From contig NZ_JAMZEK010000002.1 of the NCBI RefSeq assembly GCF_024158035.1, forward strand, positions 930,001 to 994,000: a stretch of DNA of 64,000 nt. The letters run 5' to 3'. Of the stretch, positions 41,973 through 49,883 are shown in pieces. Position 1 is the stretch's first letter. Every line of letters starts with the position of its first letter. Origin of the DNA: Dyella lutea. GTDB lineage: Bacteria > Pseudomonadota > Gammaproteobacteria > Xanthomonadales > Rhodanobacteraceae. A program made the translations under genes and the position numbers. The notes below the pieces were generated by a model. That model was not told the DNA's origin. It made no database searches and worked only from the letters and a program-made list of their open reading frames with translations.

Positions 41973-42779
41973 ATGTCCCGAGTGTCGCGTGTGGTCGTGG
42001 GTCTGCTGGTGCTGGCGCTGTCGTGGACGGCCCGGGCTTCCACCGGAAGGGAGGGCGAACCAGCGGCGATCAACCCGCTTTACACCGCGCCGCCGTCATC
42101 GCTGGACCTGGCGCAGATCGCCTCGATGCAGCAGCTGCTGGCCGACTGGCCGCAACTGCAGCGCTACCGCGCGGACAACCGGCGGCTGGCGGCGCCGAAG
42201 CCCGGCGAGCAGCGCGTGGTGTTCTACGGTGATTCGATCACCGACGCGTGGGGGCGTGCGCCCGGCACGACGTTCTTTCCCGGCAAGCCGTTCGTCAATC
42301 GGGGGATTTCCGGGCAGACCACCGCGCAGATGGTTGTGCGCTTCCGGCAGGACGTGATCGACCTGCACCCGGCGGCCGTGGTGATCCTGGCCGGTACCAA
42401 CGACATCGCCGGCAATACCGGACTGGCCAGCTTGCCGATGATCGAGGACAACTTCCGCTCGATGGCCGAGCTGGCCCGGGCCCATGGCATACGGGTGATT
42501 CTCGCTTCGGTGCTGCCGACCACCGACTACCCCTGGCACCCGGGATTGCAGCCGGCGGGTCGGATCCGCGCGCTGAATGCATGGTTGAAGGACTATGCGA
42601 AGGCGCAGGGCGCGGTCTATCTCGACTATTACGACGCGCTGGCCAATACGCGGGGCGGGCTGGATCACCGGCTCGCCGCCGACGGCGTGCATCCGACGCC
42701 GGCCGGGTACGCGATCATGGCACCGCTGGCGCTCAGGGCGATCGACACGGCGCTGGCAGAGTCGCCCCGCGTGCGCTGA
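41973..42779 (+). CDS. Exported GDSL/SGNH esterase
   Basis: A 268-residue protein with a signal peptide (VVGLLVLALSWTARA). The SGNH blocks are complete: VVFYGDSITDAW (Ser), NRGISGQTTAQM (Gly), VVILAGTNDIAGN (Asn) and ADGVHPTPAGYAIM (Asp and His). It resembles platelet-activating-factor acetylhydrolase-like or rhamnogalacturonan-acetylesterase-like enzymes and probably removes acyl or acetyl groups from carbohydrates or lipids. GGAG is 8 bases from ATG 41973; the fimbrial-like gene ends 66 bp before. Confidence 0.88.
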   Translation: MSRVSRVVVGLLVLALSWTARASTGREGEPAAINPLYTAPPSSLDLAQIASMQQLLADWPQLQRYRADNRRLAAPKPGEQRVVFYGDSITDAWGRAPGTTFFPGKPFVNRGISGQTTAQMVVRFRQDVIDLHPAAVVILAGTNDIAGNTGLASLPMIEDNFRSMAELARAHGIRVILASVLPTTDYPWHPGLQPAGRIRALNAWLKDYAKAQGAVYLDYYDALANTRGGLDHRLAADGVHPTPAGYAIMAPLALRAIDTALAESPRVR

Positions 42780-42844
42780 GTGGCATGGCAGCTCCCGATG
42801 GCTCCCGCTAAAGTGAGGCGGATCAAAAGGGGGAGTCCAAGGGA

Positions 42845-43996
42845 ATGCATCGACTGGCTGGCTTGCTGGTGGCCGCCGTGTTGGCTTGTGCCGGCATGAT
42901 GCCCGCGCACGGGCAGCAGGGGGACCCGGCTCGTTTTCCGCCGCCGCGCGGGATGCGTCCGCCGCCGCCCCCGCCGCCGCCCGGCATGCCACCGCCGCGC
43001 CGATTCCCGCCACCACCACCGGAGGCACTGCGACAGCCGGCGACGTTGCCGGCCACGGTACCCATCGTGACGGCGCCCGCTCCTGCACGCGTGGCCAGCG
43101 GCTCCGGGCGCGCCGCCGGCTTGCAGCCGGAGGCGCCAGCGACGGCATCCCGGGTGGCGCCCGCGCCTGCCGCATCCATACCGGCCCCGGCCGCTTCGGC
43201 ACCGACGCCGACCCGCGTGGTGGACGCCTTGCCGGCGGGAGCGAGGGCCGCTCCCGGTTCGCCGCCGGAGCTCCACGAGGCGCCGACCTGGCCGTGGCTG
43301 GTGTTGCTGGCCGCACTGGCCGCTGCCTGGTGGACGGCCTGGCGCCACAGCCAACGGCTGAAGGCGGAGACCGAGCGGCTTGCGCGCCAGCAGCGCGTGC
43401 TGAAGTCGGCCCACAGCCACCTGCAGCGCAAGTCGGAGAAGCTGCAGCACCTGTCGATGCACGACCCGCTCACCGGCACGCTCAACCGGCAGGCGTTCGG
43501 CGCCGAGTTGCGCGACCGGATCGACCACTTGTCCAAGTACGGTCAGCCGCTGAGCCTGATCGTGTTCGACCTGGATCACTTCAAGCAGATCAACGACCGC
43601 CACGGCCACCTGGTGGGTGACGCGGCGCTGGCGCTGGTGGTCGGCGTGGTGCGTGAGCACCTGGTCAGCGACGATCTGTTCGGCCGCTTCGGCGGCGACG
43701 AATTCATGATCGCCAGCCCGGGCCAGGATGCCGCGCGCACGCTCGCGCTGGCCGAGACCCTGCGCCTGGCGGTGGCCGCACGCGCTCCGCACGCCGAGCC
43801 GCCGGTTCCCGGCCTGACGCTCAGCCTCGGCGTGGCCCAGGCCGATCCCGATCAGGGTTACCAGCTCGACGAGCTGTTCGCGCGGGCGGATGCGGCGCTG
43901 TACGTGGCCAAGCAGCGCGGCCGCAACCATGCCGTGGCTGCTGACGAAACGATGATGGCGCAGTGGGTGCCGGGTACGGTGCGCAGGCACCTTTAG
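42845..43996 (+). CDS. GGDEF diguanylate cyclase with proline-rich periplasmic region
   Basis: A 383-residue protein. A signal-like N-terminus (LAGLLVAAVLACAGMMPAHG) is followed by about 110 residues very rich in Pro and Ala, a transmembrane helix (WPWLVLLAALAAAWWTAW, near 150), a coiled coil and a GGDEF domain (HDPLTGTLNRQAF, FDLDHFKQINDRHGH, RFGGDEFMIAS). The catalytic motif is intact, so cyclic di-GMP synthesis is expected. The proline-rich segment could span the periplasm or bind peptidoglycan; no named sensor is visible. It converges with the TPR-GGDEF gene only 6 bp away. Confidence 0.88.
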   Translation: MHRLAGLLVAAVLACAGMMPAHGQQGDPARFPPPRGMRPPPPPPPPGMPPPRRFPPPPPEALRQPATLPATVPIVTAPAPARVASGSGRAAGLQPEAPATASRVAPAPAASIPAPAASAPTPTRVVDALPAGARAAPGSPPELHEAPTWPWLVLLAALAAAWWTAWRHSQRLKAETERLARQQRVLKSAHSHLQRKSEKLQHLSMHDPLTGTLNRQAFGAELRDRIDHLSKYGQPLSLIVFDLDHFKQINDRHGHLVGDAALALVVGVVREHLVSDDLFGRFGGDEFMIASPGQDAARTLALAETLRLAVAARAPHAEPPVPGLTLSLGVAQADPDQGYQLDELFARADAALYVAKQRGRNHAVAADETMMAQWVPGTVRRHL

Positions 43997-44002
43997 GCGG
44001 GT

Positions 44003-45802
44003 TCAGGCGGGACGGGGATCGCGCACCGAGCGGCCGAGCAGATCCTCGTCGGTGAGCTCGGTCATGACACGGTTGCGACCGGCCCGCTTCGCCGCGTAGA
44101 GCGTGGCATCGGCGTGGTGGAACAGCCGGGACAGGTCGAAGCCCACTTGCTCGGCAAACGCCATGCCGATGCTTGCGGTGACGACGATCGGCTCATCGTC
44201 CAGACGGAGCGGTGTCGCGGCCACGGCTTCGCGGATGTGCTCGGCCAGGGCGACGCATTCGTCGTGCGCGCAGCCGCTCAGCAGCAGTCCGAATTCCTCG
44301 CCACCCAGGCGACCGAACAGGTCGCCGGGGCGAAGCCAGGCCTGTACCACCGACACGATGTGGCGCAGGGCCAGATCACCGGTCACGTGGCCGTGGACGT
44401 CGTTGATCTGCTTGAAATGGTCCAGGTCGATCAGCGCCAGCGCCACGTTGCCAGATCGCTTCGCCTGTTCGGCCACCAGGGTCCCGGCTTCCTGCATGAA
44501 GTGCTGGTGGTTGAGGATGCCGGTGAGTCCGTCCCGGCGGGCCATCTCGCGGAAGCGCAATTGCAGGCGCTTGACCCGCAGCAGCCAGAGCACCAGGAGG
44601 GTCAGCAGCCCGAGCAGCAGTACGGCGTAGAGCCGGGTGGTGCGTGCCGCCTGCTCAGTGAGCGACTGCTGCAGGCGCAGGACCTGGTTCTGTCGCTCCA
44701 GCGCTTCGTTCTGCATTTTCTGGGCGAGCAGGTTCTGCTGCACGCGCTGGTAGGCGAGAGCACGCGCGGACACGTCGTTGAGGTAGCTCGTGTTCAGCTT
44801 GACGTAGTGCTCGTAGTCGTCCAGCGCCGCCATGCCATGGCCGCGCTTCTTCTCGATCTCGTAGAGCACGTGGTAGGCGTCGGCCAGATGCATGCTCTTG
44901 TCGTCGGCGGTGCTCATCGCGATCACGCGCCTGGCCGCCTGCTCGGCTACGGCATCATGGCCCAGGGCCAGGTTGGCCTGGGCTCGCTGCAGACGCATCG
45001 CCAGCAGGTGCGGGTAATAACCGGTGCTGCGGATATCCGCGGCAATGCGATCGACCAGTTCGAGCGCGTCTCGCGGACGGTGCTCGGCAAGGTAGCGGTC
45101 GACCCGGATCAGTCGAGCGGTGTCTGCAACGACCAGATTCCCCGCAGTGAGGCATACCCGGGTGGCCAGTGCCAATTCAGGGCTTGAGGAGTTCAGCCGC
45201 CCCAGATTCTCCAGTGCAGCGATCTCCAGCGCCATGCTGCCGCACGGCGAATCACCGGCGGGCAGCGTATCCCGCATCATCCGTGCGTACTTCAGTGCCA
45301 GGTCGGGCTGGCCGGCAAAGTCGAGTACCTGGGACAGGTTGTTCAGTACCGTCTGTCGTGCGTCGGCGTGCGTGATGAGGGGTAGTTCGGCGATCATCGC
45401 CGCAGCCCCCCGGTAGGCATCGTCATACTTCTGGTTCAGAACCTGGACGCTCAGCAGCAGCGCCCTGGCCTTGGCGGCTAGGTTGATGTCGCCAGAGTGG
45501 CTGGCCACGTCCTTCAGCCGGGCCTCCGCCGTGGGGTAGTCGCCCTCGAAGGCGGACTCCCAGCCGTCCAGATAGCGCAACCGCCACTGTTGCGACGAGG
45601 TCATCACCGGCGCTTCCCGGTGGATCTGCGCGAGCCTCTGCACGAAGCGCGAATGGTCACTCAGCCGGATGCTCTCGGTCTGGTCCAGGAACAGTCCGAC
45701 GTCGGTGATCGCGGCGGTGGCCCATGCCGCCCACAGCGACAGGGCCGTGGCGAGCACGATGGCAGTCAGTCGAAGTTGACGGGGAAGGCGGGGAGGAGAC
45801 AT
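44003..45802 (-). CDS. TPR-GGDEF diguanylate cyclase, copy B
   Basis: A 599-residue protein: signal or anchor helix (LTAIVLATALSLWAAWATA), about 340 periplasmic residues of TPR-like helical hairpins (YLDGWESAFEGDYPTAEARLKDV, NNLSQVLDFAGQPDLALKYARMM), a coiled coil (ALERQNQVLRLQQSL), a transmembrane helix (LYAVLLLGLLTLLVLWLL) and a GGDEF domain with RLGGEEFGLLL. GGEEF is an active variant. It is a tandem paralogue of the gene at 46088. A periplasmic peptide or protein ligand is plausible for the TPR sensor. Confidence 0.88.
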   Translation of the reverse strand: MSPPRLPRQLRLTAIVLATALSLWAAWATAAITDVGLFLDQTESIRLSDHSRFVQRLAQIHREAPVMTSSQQWRLRYLDGWESAFEGDYPTAEARLKDVASHSGDINLAAKARALLLSVQVLNQKYDDAYRGAAAMIAELPLITHADARQTVLNNLSQVLDFAGQPDLALKYARMMRDTLPAGDSPCGSMALEIAALENLGRLNSSSPELALATRVCLTAGNLVVADTARLIRVDRYLAEHRPRDALELVDRIAADIRSTGYYPHLLAMRLQRAQANLALGHDAVAEQAARRVIAMSTADDKSMHLADAYHVLYEIEKKRGHGMAALDDYEHYVKLNTSYLNDVSARALAYQRVQQNLLAQKMQNEALERQNQVLRLQQSLTEQAARTTRLYAVLLLGLLTLLVLWLLRVKRLQLRFREMARRDGLTGILNHQHFMQEAGTLVAEQAKRSGNVALALIDLDHFKQINDVHGHVTGDLALRHIVSVVQAWLRPGDLFGRLGGEEFGLLLSGCAHDECVALAEHIREAVAATPLRLDDEPIVVTASIGMAFAEQVGFDLSRLFHHADATLYAAKRAGRNRVMTELTDEDLLGRSVRDPRPA

Positions 45803-46087
45803 GTCGGTAGCAATCAGCTCCAACCGGGCGCGGGTTCGCCAACACGCGGCACCGAACGCTCTCGAAGGCTGACCCGATCCAGGACAATTCGGCGATCGCA
45901 GTGGGACCGGGCCGCCGGCCCTGCGTGGGGGAAGCTCAACAACATCCTTTCCTCGAACCGGCAACGAAAGCCGGGATGCCCGGTGTTCCCCGCAATGACG
46001 GCAGCAGAATGGAAAGATTGAGGTCCGGGCGGAAGGCGGTTGGCGTGGATTTCACGCCTGGGGAATGCTGGAGTCGCGAGCGGCAGG

Positions 46088-47863
46088 TCATGCGAAAACA
46101 GAAGTGCCTTCCCCTGCATCCGCGATCACCCGGTTGCGGCCGTCGCGCTTGGCCCGGTAGAGCGCCGCGTCTGCCCGTCGGCACAGACGCTGCAGGGCAT
46201 GTCCCGCGTTGCAGGTGGAGGCCACACCCACGCTGGCGGAGACCTTCAGCATCATGCCCTCGTGCTCCAGGGGGTCGCCCTCGATCGCGAGCCGGATGCG
46301 GTCGGCGATGGCGATGGCATGGTCGCGCTCGCATTCCAGCAGCAGGATGCCGAATTCCTCGCCGCCGAGGCGCCCGAACAGGTCGCCGGGGCGAAGATGG
46401 CCGTTGCATACCTTCACGATATGGCGCAGCACGGCGTCGCCGGCAGCGTGCCCGTGGGTATCGTTGATCTGCTTGAAGTGGTCCAGGTCCATCCACAGCA
46501 GGCTGGCTTGCCCCGACTTGCGCTCCAGGTGGCGGAGTTGTCGCTCGGATTCGTTGATGAAGTGCTGGTGGTTGAGGATGCCGGTCAGGCCATCGCGGGT
46601 GGCCATGCGCTTGAAGCGCAACTGGGAGTGCTTCAGCCGCAACAGCCAGAGCACGATGCCGGTCAGGCCGATCAGCAGCAGCACGATGTACAGCCGGCCG
46701 GTTTCCACCGCCTTGGCATCCAGCTGCTGCTGGAGCTTGAGGATGGCGTTCTGCTTGCTCAGTTCCTCGGTTTCCAGCTTCTTGGCCAGCACCTGCTGCT
46801 TTGCCAGCTGAAAGGCGAGTGTGCGAGCGCTGACGTCGTTGAGGTATCCCTGAGTCTGGGTGACGTAGCGTTCGTAGTAGCCGAGTGCGGCGCTCGTATC
46901 GCCCTGCTTTTTCGTCACGTGATAGAGGACAAGATAGGCGTAACGCAACCATTCATTGGGGCTGTCCCCTTCCTGCAGGCTGATGGCGGCAAGAGCAGCC
47001 TTTCGCGCCTTCTCGTCTTGTCCCAGGCGTTCGTAGGCGCGCGCCCGCTGCACCAAGGCCGAGAGCATGTGGGATTGGAAGTGGTTACGTTCCAGGCTCG
47101 CCTGGATCCGGTTAAGCAAAACCAGATCTTCCGCCGCCTTGTCTTCCTTGAGCAGATGCTCGCCCTGATCGAGCCACAGCGAGTTGGTGATGATCGGCTG
47201 TCCGGCCGACGTGCAGGCATCGACCGCCTGCCGGAAGTCCGGGCTGTCAGAACCGATCTTGCCGGCGTTGGACAGCGCAAAAACGCGGTCGGTCATCGGA
47301 TAGCACAGGCTTGCGCCAGGCGGGGTGGCTTCGGCCATCATCTGCGCATACTTGAGCGCAAGATCGGTCTGGCCGGCCAGATTGAAAGTCTGCGAGAGAT
47401 TGGTGAGTACCTGGAGTCGCGCCGGTACGTCGGTGATCCCGGGCAATTGCGAGGTCAACTCGTTGGCGAGAACGAATGCCTTCTCGTACTCCCGGGTCAT
47501 GCCATAGCTGGTAAGCAGCAAAGCGGAGGCCTTTGCGGAGAGATTGGGGTCCCCCGACTTGCTGATGACTTCCTCGAAATACTGCCTGGACTTTGCGACG
47601 TCGCCCTCGAACAAGGCTTCCCACGCATCCAGATAATGGAGCTGCCACCTTTGCTGCTCCGTCAGCGTGGAAGAAACCTTGTGGATTTCTTCCAGACGGG
47701 TGAGGAACAGTGGATGGTTCTTGGTCCGCAGCTCTTCCGTCTGCTGGATGTAGGACGTCGGGTCGGAAATGGCAGTGTCGGCATGTCCGATCACGGGCAA
47801 ACAAACGAGCAGGACTGCAAGAACAGTCCTGCCCTTTCTCCAGTGCCTTCCCTGCCCGTGCAC
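46088..47863 (-). CDS. TPR-GGDEF diguanylate cyclase, copy A
   Basis: A 591-residue protein with the same order as copy B: signal helix (TVLAVLLVCLPVIGHA), TPR-like periplasmic region (YLDAWEALFEGDVAKSRQYFEEV, TNLSQTFNLAGQTDLALKYAQMM), coiled coil (ELSKQNAILKLQQQL), transmembrane helix and GGDEF domain (RDGLTGILNHQHF, MDLDHFKQINDTHGH, RLGGEEFGILL). The start is GTG 47863, with AGGG 5 bases before it, only 21 bp after the stop of the putative borosin precursor; so it is likely in that transcript. Copy B follows after a 285-bp gap. Confidence 0.88.
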   Translation of the reverse strand: MHGQGRHWRKGRTVLAVLLVCLPVIGHADTAISDPTSYIQQTEELRTKNHPLFLTRLEEIHKVSSTLTEQQRWQLHYLDAWEALFEGDVAKSRQYFEEVISKSGDPNLSAKASALLLTSYGMTREYEKAFVLANELTSQLPGITDVPARLQVLTNLSQTFNLAGQTDLALKYAQMMAEATPPGASLCYPMTDRVFALSNAGKIGSDSPDFRQAVDACTSAGQPIITNSLWLDQGEHLLKEDKAAEDLVLLNRIQASLERNHFQSHMLSALVQRARAYERLGQDEKARKAALAAISLQEGDSPNEWLRYAYLVLYHVTKKQGDTSAALGYYERYVTQTQGYLNDVSARTLAFQLAKQQVLAKKLETEELSKQNAILKLQQQLDAKAVETGRLYIVLLLIGLTGIVLWLLRLKHSQLRFKRMATRDGLTGILNHQHFINESERQLRHLERKSGQASLLWMDLDHFKQINDTHGHAAGDAVLRHIVKVCNGHLRPGDLFGRLGGEEFGILLLECERDHAIAIADRIRLAIEGDPLEHEGMMLKVSASVGVASTCNAGHALQRLCRRADAALYRAKRDGRNRVIADAGEGTSVFA

Positions 47864-47884
47864 GTCGGCCCTGAGTGTTGATGG

Positions 47885-48166
47885 CTAGAGGCTGTCCGGT
47901 CCGGTCGGGCGGGAGGGCTCCGGCTCGTCGCCTTCCTCCTCCGGCTCCTCGTCCTCACGGCCGGGGCTGAGGTTGACCTGGACCAATTGCATCACCCGCG
48001 AACCGAATTCGTTGGCGAGCGCCAAACCATTTCCCTCTCGGATGGCCGTCTTGAGGGCGTCCGATGCCTCAGCCAGTGCAGATGCTTCGGTCAGATCTTC
48101 CGGTGCCGCATAGCGCAGGCCAGCGTCCTGGCCGATGGCCTCTAGCGTATCAAGCGTGTCCAGCAT
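47885..48166 (-). CDS. Candidate borosin precursor peptide (split borosin)
   Basis: A 93-residue protein without a signal peptide. Residues 2-55 are helical and contain LEAIGQDAGLRYA, close in pattern to the borosin-binding domain of the Shewanella SonA precursor (LGQDAQL). Next comes a hydrophobic strand RVMQLVQVNLSPG (57-69), the likely substrate segment for backbone N-methylation. Residues 70-93 are an acidic Glu/Asp/Pro tail ending PTGPDSL. GGGGGA is about 5 bases from ATG 48166. The methyltransferase gene ends 159 bp upstream and a TPR-GGDEF gene starts 21 bp downstream. Its identity rests on motif and position; the methylation sites are inferred. Confidence 0.7.
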   Translation of the reverse strand: MLDTLDTLEAIGQDAGLRYAAPEDLTEASALAEASDALKTAIREGNGLALANEFGSRVMQLVQVNLSPGREDEEPEEEGDEPEPSRPTGPDSL

Positions 48167-48325
48167 GATTTTCCCCCTGTGGTCCGATCTTAACAACGTT
48201 GCCAGCCGTTTTGGTTGGCTCCATTCGGTTGCCTCGTCAAGCCGCGGCGCTGCAATTCAGCGACTATCGTGACAGGTGCTTGCCCGTGCCAGGAATGATG
48301 ATTTTCGTGAACGGGACATACAGCG

Positions 48326-49150
48326 TCATGCCACCTGCTCGTTGTCCAGTGCAGCCAGCCGTTCGATGAAGCGCCTATTGCGCTTTAGCGGCTTTGCCGG
48401 CGGAAAGACTACCGTCTCCTCGGCAGAGATCTCCGCGTGTGGCAGTTCCTGCAGCGTGAGCCGACGTATGCGTGGCTGTTCGATCGGCAACGTGGCACAT
48501 CGATAGATGGTGACCTCGAGATCCAGCGGATAGTCCTGGGTCAGCCGTTCGAGAAGCAGCTCACGGTGGCCTCCACCGTGCCCATCCCGGGCGATCGACC
48601 GGTTGCCCACCATGCCAACCTGCCAGAGCACCACGTAGCCGGTCGGATCGATCTCGTGGTCGTAGTAAAGCAACTGGCTGGCTTCGAGATGCTGGCATCC
48701 GAACTTTCCGGGGTCGATGCCCAGGTCGGCATACAGGCAGTCTTCGGCCGATATGCCGGGTTCCATGCGTGCAGCGAAACCCTCGGCCCGCGCAACTTCG
48801 ATGACCTTGTGGGGAGACCAGGCGAAGATTCCGGGATGGCCATAAAAAACCGCGCAGACCCGCTTGCCGGCGCGGACCTCGGTCATCATGACCTCGACCC
48901 ATTCCCGGTAGGTGACCATGCGCGGCTTGCCCTCGCCGTAGTAGGGCTGCAGGCTGCGCACGTCCGGGTGCATGCGTTCCAGCCACATCTCGACGACGTT
49001 GTCGGAGACGGCGGCGAACACCACGTCGGCCTGCTGGATATGGCTGCGCGCCAGAGGCGTGAGATGCGAGCCCAGGGTCATGCCAACGCCCACGCAGGCG
49101 ATGCTGCCGCGCGGGGTTTCGGCTGTGATGGAGTTCACGGAAGAGGTCAT
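48326..49150 (-). CDS. Borosin-type peptide alpha-N-methyltransferase (tetrapyrrole methylase fold)
   Basis: A 274-residue SAM-dependent methylase. It keeps the fold's CVGVGMTLGSHLTPLARSHI start, YGHPGIFA (103-110) and MEPGISAEDCLYADLGIDPG (129-148), followed by EASQLLYYDHEIDPTGYVVLWQ. Y71, R77 and Y81 have the same spacing as the catalytic Tyr/Arg/Tyr of the fungal borosin enzyme OphMA, and the whole closely resembles the stand-alone SonM of Shewanella. It is not a cobalamin or sirohaem enzyme by context. Together with the peptide at 47885 it would form a split borosin system that N-methylates peptide backbone amides. The start at ATG 49150 has a weak ribosome site; a GTG at codon 5 is possible. 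A peroxiredoxin gene ends 79 bp upstream on the same strand. Confidence 0.85.
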   Translation of the reverse strand: MTSSVNSITAETPRGSIACVGVGMTLGSHLTPLARSHIQQADVVFAAVSDNVVEMWLERMHPDVRSLQPYYGEGKPRMVTYREWVEVMMTEVRAGKRVCAVFYGHPGIFAWSPHKVIEVARAEGFAARMEPGISAEDCLYADLGIDPGKFGCQHLEASQLLYYDHEIDPTGYVVLWQVGMVGNRSIARDGHGGGHRELLLERLTQDYPLDLEVTIYRCATLPIEQPRIRRLTLQELPHAEISAEETVVFPPAKPLKRNRRFIERLAALDNEQVA

Positions 49151-49229
49151 CCGCCGGATGTTACGGCGAATGACATGGAAAAGGGGAGACGCCTGGCACC
49201 ATGGTCAGGCGCTCCACGCATGAAAGCGT

Positions 49230-49778
49230 TTACTTGTGTTCCAGCGCCTTCACCGCATCCAGCGTGTTTTCCACGTGCTTGTTCGGGTTGAGCGCCGAGT
49301 ACACGTAGGTGATCTTGCCGCTGGGATCGATCACGTACGAGGTGCGGTCGGACCAGCCCGGACGCATCAGCAGCGTGGCGTCGTACTGCTTGGCGACCTT
49401 GGCGCCCTCGTCGGCGGCCACCGGGAACTTGCCGCTGCAGTGTTCGGTTTCCTTCGAGAACGCCGCCAGCTGGTCGGTATTGCCGGCAGTCACGCCAATC
49501 ACCGTGGCATGCATGGCCTTGAATTTGTCGATCGCCTGCGAGAACAGGTGGGCCTCGAGATTGCAGCCGGCCGTGTGTGCGGCCGGGAAGAAGTACACCA
49601 CCACCGGCCCTTTCTTCAGCGCGTCGGTCAGCTTGAACGTGAAAGGCTGGCCGGCGAGGTAGGCGGGCAGGGTGAAGTCGGGGGCCTGGGTGCCTTCCTT
49701 CAGTGCTGCATGGGCGGGGGAAGCGAGGGCGGCGACGCCCACGAGGGCTACGGCGGCCAGCTTGGACAGGGACTTCAT
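49230..49778 (-). CDS. Periplasmic peroxiredoxin (BCP/PrxQ-like)
   Basis: A 182-residue exported thiol peroxidase. The signal peptide ends PAHA. The peroxidatic cysteine lies in VVYFFPAAHTAGCNLEAHLFSQ, the position of the TxxC motif of AhpC/PrxQ proteins, and a second cysteine in TEHCSGKFPVAADEG could resolve it. It should reduce hydrogen or organic peroxides in the periplasm. AAGGAG is 7 bases from ATG 49778. It lies 79 bp upstream of the borosin-type methyltransferase in the same direction. Confidence 0.88.
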   Translation of the reverse strand: MKSLSKLAAVALVGVAALASPAHAALKEGTQAPDFTLPAYLAGQPFTFKLTDALKKGPVVVYFFPAAHTAGCNLEAHLFSQAIDKFKAMHATVIGVTAGNTDQLAAFSKETEHCSGKFPVAADEGAKVAKQYDATLLMRPGWSDRTSYVIDPSGKITYVYSALNPNKHVENTLDAVKALEHK

Positions 49779-49883
49779 GGCGACACTCCTTGGGTCGGGG
49801 CAGACCCGCTGTTATACGCGGGTTTGCCTGTCGTGGATGTTGTCGGTGTGCCCGGCGCGGCCAGCCGGGCACGGAATCCGGTA

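Noticed and set aside
48282-48300. Sigma-54-like TGGCACG...GC upstream of the borosin precursor
   Set aside because: On the minus strand the GG and GC dinucleotides are separated by 9 rather than the required 10 bases, and the TTGC part is not matched.
48326-49150. Reading the methylase as a cobalamin/sirohaem or 16S rRNA (RsmI) methyltransferase
   Set aside because: The Tyr/Arg/Tyr pattern, EASQLLYY and the adjacent precursor-like peptide fit borosin enzymes, and no tetrapyrrole genes are near.
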